From contig DPMO01000071.1 in the NCBI GenBank assembly GCA_003541445.1, positions 1-5,908 of the forward strand: a stretch of 5,908 nucleotides of DNA. Reading direction: 5' to 3'. Below, one piece after another: positions 1 through 5,450 of the stretch. This DNA is from Clostridiales bacterium. GTDB taxonomy: Bacteria > Bacillota > Sulfobacillia > UBA995 > UBA9673. Both the position numbers and the translations under genes were made by a program. Every line of letters starts with the position of its first letter. Positions within the stretch are counted from its first letter, which is position 1. Under the pieces are notes generated by a model that ran no database searches, was not told the origin of the DNA, and saw only the letters and a list, made by a program, of their open reading frames with translations.

Positions 1-1209
1 GGCCAGGAACTCGGGCAGGTTGAAGCCTTCCCGCTCGAAGGCTCCCGCGACACAGATGATGCCGTCGACGTTCGGGTCGTCGGCCACGAGGTCGAAGCAC
101 TTCACGAAGACTTCTGGGTAGAGCTTTCCGATGGCCGCAGGCCACACGTCGAGCGGGTTACCGGGCTCCATCCAGTCCGGGTAGATGTCGGCGAGGGCCT
201 TCAGCGTCTCCGGGGTGAGCCGGGCGAGCTCGAGACCGTACTCCCCGATGGCGTCCGCGGCCATTATGCCGCCCCCGCCGGAGGCCGTGACCACGGCGAT
301 ACGGCGCCCGCGGAGCGGCGCCAGGCGCAGGAAGGCCTTCACGCTGTCATCCATGTCGTCGGTGTCCCGGAGCAGGACGGCTCCCGCACTCTCCAGGGCG
401 GCCTCATAGACCTCGTAAGAGCCCGCCAGGGAGCCGCTGTGCGAGCTGGCGGCTTCGGCCCCGGCCGCGCTCCGCCCGGTCTTGTAGACGAGGACCGGCT
501 TCTTCTTCACGGTCTCGCGCAGGACGTCGAGGAACAGCCGCCCCTCGCCGGGCCTCAGGCCCTCCATGTGGATGGCCACGACCTTGACCCGAGGGTCGTC
601 GGCGAGGTGGCGAAGGGCCTCCGGGAAGCCGACGTCGGCCTGGTTGCCGATGTCGATACCCTTCCCGAGCCCGGTGCTGGGGCCGAGGTCGGTGGCGAGG
701 AAGAGGCCCGTCTGGCAGACGAGGCCGGTGGGCAGGGCGGGCCGTCGCGTGATGGGCATGAAGGAGGAGATGAACCCGTCGAAGACGTTCACCGTGCCTA
801 GGGTGTTGGGACCCAGGGCACGGGCCCCGTGGGCCCGGAGCACGGCCATGAGCTCGGCCTGGATCTCCGCCCCGGTCTCGTCGGCCTCGGCCATGCCCTG
901 AGGCACGAGGATGAAGGACTTGATGCCGCGCTCACAGCAGTCCCGCACCACCTGAGGGACCATCTCCCGCGGCACGGTGATGATGGCGAGGTCAGGCACT
1001 TCCGGCAGGTCCGCGGCCCGCGGAAAGCACGGCACCCCGAAAATCTCCGAGGCCTTCGGGTTGACGGCGTAGAGCCGGCCCTTGTAGCCGTAGTTGACAA
1101 GGTTCTCGACGATGTTGAAGGAGCCGGGGCCCGTCTTGCGCGACGCTCCCACGACCACGACCGATGCGGGGTTGAAGAGCCTCTCCATTGTCTCGGCGTC
1201 GTAACTCAC
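1..1209 (-). CDS. NDP-forming acyl-CoA synthetase, alpha part (CoA-binding protein), 3' end outside window
   Basis: This is the first 403 codons of an ADP-forming acetyl/acyl-CoA synthetase, which reversibly converts acyl-CoA, ADP and phosphate to acid, CoA and ATP in the cytoplasm. Residues about 11-105 form the CoA-binding Rossmann domain (VVVVGAS at 18-23). Succinyl-CoA-ligase-like parts follow: GPNTLG at 133-138, QTG at 166-168, GNQAD at 188-192 and SSHSGSLAG around His257. That histidine sits at the phosphohistidine position of the family. GGGG near 311-314 and NPLDVW at 351-356 belong to the next ligase domain. I chose GTG at 1209 because a purine-rich GAGGGTGG lies upstream. ATG at 1188 is possible but has a weak ribosome site and would leave little before the Rossmann strand. 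The gene lies about 60 bases after the transporter stop, same strand, with no terminator between. Whether a beta (ATP-grasp) domain is fused cannot be seen. Two usual residues differ: Thr136 where Cys is common, and QTG where QSG is usual. Family assignment is secure; substrate is unknown. Confidence 0.9.
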   Translation of the reverse strand, partial: MSYDAETMERLFNPASVVVVGASRKTGPGSFNIVENLVNYGYKGRLYAVNPKASEIFGVPCFPRAADLPEVPDLAIITVPREMVPQVVRDCCERGIKSFILVPQGMAEADETGAEIQAELMAVLRAHGARALGPNTLGTVNVFDGFISSFMPITRRPALPTGLVCQTGLFLATDLGPSTGLGKGIDIGNQADVGFPEALRHLADDPRVKVVAIHMEGLRPGEGRLFLDVLRETVKKKPVLVYKTGRSAAGAEAASSHSGSLAGSYEVYEAALESAGAVLLRDTDDMDDSVKAFLRLAPLRGRRIAVVTASGGGGIMAADAIGEYGLELARLTPETLKALADIYPDWMEPGNPLDVWPAAIGKLYPEVFVKCFDLVADDPNVDGIICVAGAFEREGFNLPEFLA

Positions 1210-1271
1210 TTGGCCACCACCCTCGGGAACTACCCCGGCACGGAAGAAACCGCGCAGGTTGGAGTAGCTTT

Positions 1272-2318
1272 CTAGCCGGCCGGCGTCTCTTCCTGCCGTT
1301 TGGTAGGTTTCCGAGGTGAAGGCCTGCACGGGGCGGCCAAGGCCGCGCCGCCCGCAGGAGCTCCCTTCCCGGCGACCGCCGAGCCGCCGGCCTGGGCCTG
1401 GACCATGGCCGCTCCGGCGAAGACGGCGAGGATTCCGGCGAACATGGTCGGGTTCAAGGCGTCACCCAACAGCGCCCAGGCCAGGACGGCCACGATGGTC
1501 ACCGAAGAGGAGCTTATGACCGAGGCCCTGGCCACGGTCTCATGGTAGAAGGCCGCCGTCAGGGAGACCTGGGCTCCCACGTTGAAGAGGCCGGCGGAGA
1601 CCATGGCGAGCACCGTCGGCAGGGCGTCGGGGTGAGAGCCCGCCCAGCCGATGAAGGCCGCCATCTTACCCGTCGCCACCACGACGGCCCCGACCGCCCC
1701 GAGCCCGGCGACGCTGAAGGCCGACAGGATGGCGAAGGAGTCGACCCCCCGCCCGTGGGCCAGCCGTGTGCCGACACCGCCCAGGGACCACGTGAAACCG
1801 GCCGCGACGCCGAGGGGGACGGCCCACAGCCACCCCGGCCCGACGGGGACGTCCGCCCCCTGCCCCCATGAGAGGAGGAGGATGCCGCTGATGAACACCC
1901 CGACCCCCACCCAGGCCGTCCGGTTCAGCCTCTCTCCCAAGAGCGCGGCCCCGAGGAGCGCGGACCAGATGACGACGGTGTTGCCGGCGGGAGTGGCGAC
2001 CACCGCGCCACCGAGGGCCAGGGCCTTGACGAAGAGCGGGTTCCCCACGGCGTACATGGTCAGGCCGACAGCGCCGAGCCCGGCGAAGAGCCGGCGCCCC
2101 TCCGGGCGGCGGAAGAGCCCGGCCAGACGGGAGCGCCTGGAGGAACTCAGCAGGGTGGCGGCGACCGAGAAGACGAGGGTCGGCAGTCCGGCGAACACGG
2201 TGACGAGGAAGGGGTCCACGGACGGGGCGGCCGCGCGCATGCTGAGGCTCTGCAGGGCGTAGCAGACGGCGGCGATGAAGGCCAGGACCTGGCCCCGGCT
2301 CGGGCTCGGCAGTCGCAC
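1272..2318 (-). CDS. EamA/DMT-family transporter, ten membrane helices
   Basis: This 348-residue inner-membrane protein has two EamA repeats typical of the drug/metabolite transporter superfamily, which exports or takes up amino acids, nucleosides or other small metabolites. Hydrophobic helices lie near residues 10-28, 37-58, 78-96, 100-110/114-128, 134-151, 162-182, 194-216, 233-256, 266-285 and 291-309. The family signature LLGERL at the end of helix 4 (126-131) recurs as LLGDAL (283-288) in the second repeat. The start is GTG at 2318, preceded by GGGAGG (2326-2331) with a 7-base gap, a strong ribosome site. A TTG at 2325 lies in another frame. The last 40 residues are an Ala/Gly/Pro-rich then basic cytoplasmic tail, longer than usual for the family. 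The gene lies between the DUF192 gene and the acyl-CoA synthetase on one strand, so a shared transcript is plausible. The substrate cannot be told from the sequence. Confidence 0.9.
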   Translation of the reverse strand: MRLPSPSRGQVLAFIAAVCYALQSLSMRAAAPSVDPFLVTVFAGLPTLVFSVAATLLSSSRRSRLAGLFRRPEGRRLFAGLGAVGLTMYAVGNPLFVKALALGGAVVATPAGNTVVIWSALLGAALLGERLNRTAWVGVGVFISGILLLSWGQGADVPVGPGWLWAVPLGVAAGFTWSLGGVGTRLAHGRGVDSFAILSAFSVAGLGAVGAVVVATGKMAAFIGWAGSHPDALPTVLAMVSAGLFNVGAQVSLTAAFYHETVARASVISSSSVTIVAVLAWALLGDALNPTMFAGILAVFAGAAMVQAQAGGSAVAGKGAPAGGAALAAPCRPSPRKPTKRQEETPAG

Positions 2319-2357
2319 AAGTCAACCTCCCTCGACCCGGCGTTTCTCGGCGGCGGG

Positions 2358-2411
2358 CCCCGCTTCTCCGGGTAGCAGGCGGAGCCCCGCTCCTCCCGGC
2401 GGCAGGCGGAG
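2358..2411. repeat. 27-base tandem duplication in the gap before the transporter gene
   Basis: Two adjacent 27-base units (2358-2384 and 2385-2411) agree at 23 of 27 positions. Both begin CCCCGCT and end GCAGGCGGAG. Read on the minus strand, each unit starts CTCC and contains GGAG, so each copy can form a short hairpin (five base pairs, CTCCG/CGGAG, in the copy at 2358-2384). The pair sits downstream of the DUF192 stop and upstream of the transporter ribosome site. It could be a weak terminator or a leader element, or simply a slippage duplication. No T-run follows, so an ordinary intrinsic terminator is unlikely. Confidence 0.75.
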
Positions 2412-2438
2412 CCCGAGGCCGGGTCTAGGTACGACAGT

Positions 2439-2963
2439 CTAGGGCCCGACCAGCGTGGCCCTTGTCCCGGCCTCGACCCCGTGGGCCGCCGCCCACCCCG
2501 CGGGGACCTCGAGGACGTAGCGGGCCGGGGCGGTCTCGAAGGCGGCGCCGCCCGGCGCCTTGGTCACCACCCCCGTGACGACGCCCTCCGCCGAAAGGGT
2601 GATGATGTCGAGGCCGAACCTCATGCCTTCCATGGTGAAGGTCCGGGGCCGGGTGTCGGGGTAGACGAAGAGCATCCCCCGGCCGGTCGGCAGGGCCTCG
2701 CGCCCGGCGAGCCCCTGCCGGCGCTCGCATGGGGTGACGGCCACCTCGACGGCCACCGTGCCTCCGGGAAAGGCGACGGCAGATATGCGCCTCGCGCTCG
2801 CGACGAAGCGGTGCTCCCGGACAACGAAGCCCACGACCACGACCGCGACAGCCAAGGAGGCGCTGACCAGGGTGAGGACGAGGAGAGCCCGCCGGTTCCA
2901 GAAGCCCCGGCCCGACTTCCGGGGTCGGCGGCTCCGGCCGGGCGGCTTCCCGCGCAAGGTCAC
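2439..2963 (-). CDS. DUF192 family protein with N-terminal membrane anchor
   Basis: This 174-residue protein has an Arg/Lys-rich N terminus (1-25), one hydrophobic segment at about 26-48 (anchor or uncleaved signal) and an extracytoplasmic DUF192 domain from about 60 to 172. Family features seen are RRQGLAGREALP (81-92), GMLFVYPD (96-103), TMEGMRFGLDII (110-121) and YVLEVPAGWAAAHGV (149-163). The usual WM before the central strand is here TM. The molecular function of DUF192 is not established. The GTG start at 2963 overlaps the TGA of the upstream activator gene as GTGA, so translation is probably coupled. A TTG two codons further (2957) has better spacing (8 bases) from the AGAGG just upstream and is a reasonable alternative, making a protein two residues shorter. 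The stop is TAG at 2441-2439. The pairing with a dehydratase activator is unusual and unexplained. Confidence 0.88.
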   Translation of the reverse strand: MTLRGKPPGRSRRPRKSGRGFWNRRALLVLTLVSASLAVAVVVVGFVVREHRFVASARRISAVAFPGGTVAVEVAVTPCERRQGLAGREALPTGRGMLFVYPDTRPRTFTMEGMRFGLDIITLSAEGVVTGVVTKAPGGAAFETAPARYVLEVPAGWAAAHGVEAGTRATLVGP

Positions 2964-3739
2964 GGCCTCTCGCGCGCCAGGAGGGCCGCACCCAGGGCGC
3001 CCGCGTACTGAGCCAGCTCGGGCACGACCACCTTCATGCCCAGCTCAGCCTCTACCGCCCTGACCAGCCCGATGTTGCGGGCCACGCCTCCGGACATGAC
3101 CACCACCGGCCGGAGGTCCGTACGGCGGGCCATGCCCGCGATGCGCCTCGCCATCGCCTTGTGGATGCCGGCGATGATCTCCTCCCTGGGCGTCCTTGCG
3201 GCACGCTGGGAGATGACCTCGGACTCCGCGAAGACCGTGCAGGTGTTGCTGATCTCGGCGGCCCGCTCGGCCTTGAGGGACAAAGGGCCGAACTGGTCGA
3301 GCCGGACCTCGAGCGCCCTGGCCATGACCTCGAGGAAACGCCCCGTCCCGGCGGCGCACTTGTCGTTCATCACGAAATCCAGGACACGGCCGCCCGGCCC
3401 GAGGGACATGGCCTTCGAGTCCTGGCCGCCCACGTCGATGACCGACCCCGCCTCCGGGACCAGTTCGGCCGCGCCGCGGGCGTGGCACGTTATCTCCGTC
3501 ACCGCGGCCTCCGCGGCCATGGCGTGGCGCCCGTAACCCGTGGTCACGACCCGCTCCAGAGCCTCCCTGCCGAGCCCGGCCTCGGAAAGGGCCTGCTCGA
3601 GGACCGCCTGTCCCGCGGCTTCGTTGTCGAAGCCGACAGGGATGAGGGCCGTCCCGAGAATCCCGGCCGGGGTGCCGTCATCGATGACCACGGCCTTGGC
3701 CGTGGCCGAGCCGATGTCCACACCTGCGTAGACGCCCAT
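2960..3739 (-). CDS. BadF/BadG/BcrA/BcrD-type ATPase, activator of 2-hydroxyacyl-CoA dehydratase (HgdC-like)
   Basis: This is a 259-residue cytoplasmic ASKHA-fold ATPase. Proteins of this family use ATP hydrolysis to push one electron from a [4Fe-4S] cluster, held between two subunits of a homodimer, onto a 2-hydroxyacyl-CoA dehydratase or benzoyl-CoA-reductase-type enzyme. Visible motifs are the phosphate loop GVDIGSATAKAV (6-17), DVGGQDSKA (102-110), NDKCAAGTGRF (125-135), NTCTVFAESEV (165-175) and the adenosine loop SGGVARNIG (216-224). The two cluster cysteines are Cys128 and Cys167, both present. The length matches the single-domain activators. I chose ATG at 3739, directly before the first strand. 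An in-frame ATG at 3805 would add 22 residues that do not look like the family and would cover the promoter. It is the first gene of the minus-strand series and overlaps the DUF192 gene by four bases. No dehydratase subunit genes lie in the window, so its partner is unknown. Confidence 0.93.
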   Translation of the reverse strand: MGVYAGVDIGSATAKAVVIDDGTPAGILGTALIPVGFDNEAAGQAVLEQALSEAGLGREALERVVTTGYGRHAMAAEAAVTEITCHARGAAELVPEAGSVIDVGGQDSKAMSLGPGGRVLDFVMNDKCAAGTGRFLEVMARALEVRLDQFGPLSLKAERAAEISNTCTVFAESEVISQRAARTPREEIIAGIHKAMARRIAGMARRTDLRPVVVMSGGVARNIGLVRAVEAELGMKVVVPELAQYAGALGAALLARERP

Positions 3740-3745
3740 GGCCTC

Positions 3746-3773
3746 ATTATAAACCGGGCCTCCTCGTCCGCAA
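3746..3773 (-). promoter_or_regulatory. Candidate sigma-A promoter giving a leaderless activator mRNA
   Basis: On the minus strand a perfect -10 box TATAAT occupies 3751-3746. A partial -35 box TTGCGG (3773-3768) lies 16 bases upstream. Between the -10 box and the ATG at 3739 there are exactly six bases (GAGGCC), the usual distance from -10 to the transcription start. Transcription would therefore begin at or next to the A of the start codon, leaving no leader. The GAGG in this spacer is only two bases from the ATG, too close to serve as a normal ribosome site. The TATAAT stands out in otherwise G+C-rich sequence. Confidence 0.6.
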
Positions 3774-3839
3774 GCCGCCGTCCCGCCCGTATAGCCCAGT
3801 CGCATCCGGCGAGACTACGCGTTGAGGTGAGGCTCGACC

Positions 3840-4343
3840 ATGGGCTGGGTCCTGTTGGCGGTCATCCTCTGGGTGGCGGCCTTCCTCGCCATCCCCCAGA
3901 GGGACTTCAGGCGTCTTGTCCCCTTCGGGGTGGTCGCCGGCTTCGGTCTTGCGCTGCTGGTCAACATCCTCGGGTCGTCCATCTTCGGGCTCTGGGGTTT
4001 CCGGGGGGCCGTGTGGCCCATCCTCGGCGTGCCGTTCTGGGCCGTGCTCGCCTGGGTCCCGGCGGCGGTCGCCTTCGTCTACTTCCTTCCCGACGGTTCC
4101 CTCCCCAGGCTGGGCTGGCTCCTCCTCTTCCCGGCGGTGTTCACGGCCATCGAGTTCATCTTCTTCCGGGCCGGCCTCTTCTTCTTCTCGCCTGACTGGA
4201 ACCTCGCCTACTCCTTCCTCCTGAGCCTGGGACTCCACCTCCTCATCCTCTCCTACTACCTGACCTCTGTCAGAGGCCCGGCGGTCCAGGCCGACGCCAC
4301 CGCCCTCAGGCTCGGGCAGGCGGAGCCGGAGGAAGAGGACTGA
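3840..4343 (+). CDS. Small polytopic membrane protein of unknown function
   Basis: This 167-residue protein is not recognised with confidence. It is mostly hydrophobic, with about five membrane segments near residues 2-18, 27-47, 60-82, 91-110 and 121-142, and an acidic, probably cytoplasmic, C-terminal tail ending in EPEEED. Aromatic-rich stretches (FIFFRAGLFFF around 106-116) and a PDGSLPRLGW loop (84-93) are distinctive. The layout recalls small multi-helix proteins common in spore-forming Bacillota, but I cannot place it in a named family. The start is well supported: GAGGTGAGG (3824-3832) ends seven bases before ATG. It is transcribed divergently from the activator gene. A TATAGC at 3790-3795 is a weak -10 candidate. 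The 163-residue reading frame on the opposite strand is charged, proline-rich shadow sequence, and the hydrophobic pattern clearly marks the plus strand as coding. Confidence 0.8.
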   Translation: MGWVLLAVILWVAAFLAIPQRDFRRLVPFGVVAGFGLALLVNILGSSIFGLWGFRGAVWPILGVPFWAVLAWVPAAVAFVYFLPDGSLPRLGWLLLFPAVFTAIEFIFFRAGLFFFSPDWNLAYSFLLSLGLHLLILSYYLTSVRGPAVQADATALRLGQAEPEEED

Positions 4344-4394
4344 GCCGACTCCCGCCCGGGCTGCCCGTCCGCCTACGACCGCACGGACTCGGCT
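4343..4394 (+). repeat. Imperfect inverted repeat after the membrane protein gene
   Basis: Arms AGCCGACTCC (4343-4352) and GGACTCGGCT (4385-4394) pair at nine of ten positions across a 32-base loop that itself contains the palindrome GCCCGGGC. The first arm begins in the TGA stop codon. A short T-run (4415-4419) follows about 20 bases later, too far for a textbook intrinsic terminator. It may slow or end transcription, but this is weakly supported. Confidence 0.35.
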
Positions 4395-4499
4395 GGCTGT
4401 AAATCATGGGAGGGTTTTTCACCCGTCAGGTAGAAACATTTGCCATGAGCCGACCCGGTGACGCGGAGAGCGGGCGCGCATAGCCTGGAGGACCTTTCT
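4395..4499 (+). other. Less G+C-rich leader region before the amidohydrolase gene
   Basis: The stretch 4400-4445 is visibly richer in A and T than its surroundings, as expected for a promoter region. I find no pair of -35 and -10 boxes with good match and spacing; TGTAAAT at 4399 is the nearest thing. A GGGT/ACCC mini-hairpin (4412-4424) has only four base pairs. A 25-codon open frame from ATG at 4406 to TAG at 4483 has no ribosome site. Confidence 0.3.
4487..4491 (+). promoter_or_regulatory. Ribosome binding site fixing the amidohydrolase start
   Basis: GGAGG lies eight bases before GTG at 4500, ideal spacing. It decides for that codon over the in-frame GTG at 4458, which has no purine-rich site before it. 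Confidence 0.8.
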
Positions 4500-5450
4500 G
4501 TGATTGTTGACGGCCATTGCCATCCCCTCGAGGGCCCCGGCCTTCAAGGGCTCTTGAGACTCATGCGCGAGGCCGGTGTCGAGCGGGCCGTCCTCTTCCC
4601 CCCGGCCCTCGAGCCTCTCCCCGAAGAGACGGGAAGGCCGCCGGACGGATGGAGCCGTACAGCCTCCCTCTGGCCGTCGGCCGTCACCTCGGTCAACTGG
4701 CTGGCCCGGAGATGCTACCAGCGCCTGGCGCAGACGAAGGGGCGGCTGAGACTCGGAGCGCGGTGGTATCGGGTCCTCTCCGGGCCCGACAACGCCCCGG
4801 TGGCCGCGGCCGTGAGCGCCCACCCCGACCGCTTCGTCGGCTTCGCCTACGTCAACCCCGCCGAACCCGACCACCTGGACACCGCCCTGTCCTTCCTGGG
4901 TGCGGGCTTCAAGGGGGTCCAGGTCAACGCCTGGCTGGACCGGTTCGACGTGGCGCAGGACCTGTACCCTCTGGCGAGGCTCTGCGGCGAACGGGGCTAC
5001 CCGGTCCACATCCAACTGGGCGGCACCCGCCGGACGGGCTGGTCCCTCGTCGAGCTGGCCGACCGTCTTCCCGGGACGAACTTCATCATCGCGCACGCCG
5101 GCCTCCCCTACGGCCCTTCCATCTGGCGGGCGGCCCGCACCCGTCCGAACCTGTACTTCGACCTTGCACCGCCCTTCGTCGACGAGGGGCTCCTCGAGCT
5201 GGTCGCCCGCAGGGTGCCCCCGGGGCGCCTCATCTTCGCCAGCGGCGGGGCGGCCGGCCTCCGGACCCCCGAAGGAGACTACAGCTACCGCGACCTGATG
5301 GCCCGCATGAGGAACCTGCCCCTCGTCGGCCGGGCGGTGAAGGCGGTCATGGGCGAGAACCTCTGGCGGCTGCTGGAGGCGGGCCCGCTCGAGAGGGAGC
5401 TCAGGGCCCGCCTCTGGGCCTACGCTTCTGGAAGCCCCGGTGGTCGATGA
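4500..5450 (+). CDS. Amidohydrolase-2 family (TIM-barrel) protein with altered active site
   Basis: This 316-residue cytoplasmic protein has the fold signature of the amidohydrolase-2 family (PF04909), whose members are metal-dependent hydrolases or decarboxylases. The N terminus carries the HxH motif after strand 1 (DGHCHP, His6 and His8). Further landmarks are FVGFAYVNP (112-120), FKGVQVN (137-143), the strand PVHIQLG (168-174), FIIAHAGLP (195-203) and the C-terminal MGENLWRLL (284-292). Two expected ligands look changed. Where relatives have IHxG, this protein has IQLG (Gln172) with a His two residues earlier (His170). Where relatives have GSDxP, it has ASGGA (Gly249), so the catalytic Asp is missing. 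The GTG start at 4500 is set by the GGAGG eight bases upstream and places the barrel strand right at the N terminus. The last 50 bases overlap the convergent deacetylase gene. Substrate is unknown, and it may not be a standard hydrolase. Confidence 0.85.
   Translation: MIVDGHCHPLEGPGLQGLLRLMREAGVERAVLFPPALEPLPEETGRPPDGWSRTASLWPSAVTSVNWLARRCYQRLAQTKGRLRLGARWYRVLSGPDNAPVAAAVSAHPDRFVGFAYVNPAEPDHLDTALSFLGAGFKGVQVNAWLDRFDVAQDLYPLARLCGERGYPVHIQLGGTRRTGWSLVELADRLPGTNFIIAHAGLPYGPSIWRAARTRPNLYFDLAPPFVDEGLLELVARRVPPGRLIFASGGAAGLRTPEGDYSYRDLMARMRNLPLVGRAVKAVMGENLWRLLEAGPLERELRARLWAYASGSPGGR

Noticed and set aside
829..1275. 148-residue plus-strand frame opposite the acyl-CoA synthetase start
   Set aside because: Antisense shadow of a gene with intact CoA-binding motifs; no recognisable domain.
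3740..3805. N-terminal extension of the activator to ATG 3805
   Set aside because: The added residues do not resemble the family, the extension would translate through the TATAAT box, and the ATG at 3739 gives the family's usual length.
3161..4195. 344-residue plus-strand open frame covering most of the activator gene and part of the membrane protein gene
   Set aside because: It is antisense to the activator, which has clear family motifs, and out of frame with the membrane protein. Its composition is Arg/Gly/Pro/Leu-rich, as expected from G+C-rich shadow frames.
3747..4238. 163-residue minus-strand frame opposite the membrane protein gene
   Set aside because: Highly charged E/G/D/R/P sequence without domain character. 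The plus-strand frame has a ribosome site and regular membrane segments.
4412..4424. GGGT/ACCC hairpin with T-rich loop as a terminator
   Set aside because: Only four base pairs, and the T-run is in the loop and not after the stem.
4406..4483. 25-codon open frame upstream of the amidohydrolase, possible leader peptide
   Set aside because: No ribosome site precedes its ATG, no run of regulatory codons, and no attenuator-like hairpins after it.
4458..4499. Upstream GTG start for the amidohydrolase
   Set aside because: No Shine-Dalgarno before it, and the added 14 residues precede the barrel's first strand; GTG 4500 has GGAGG at ideal spacing.
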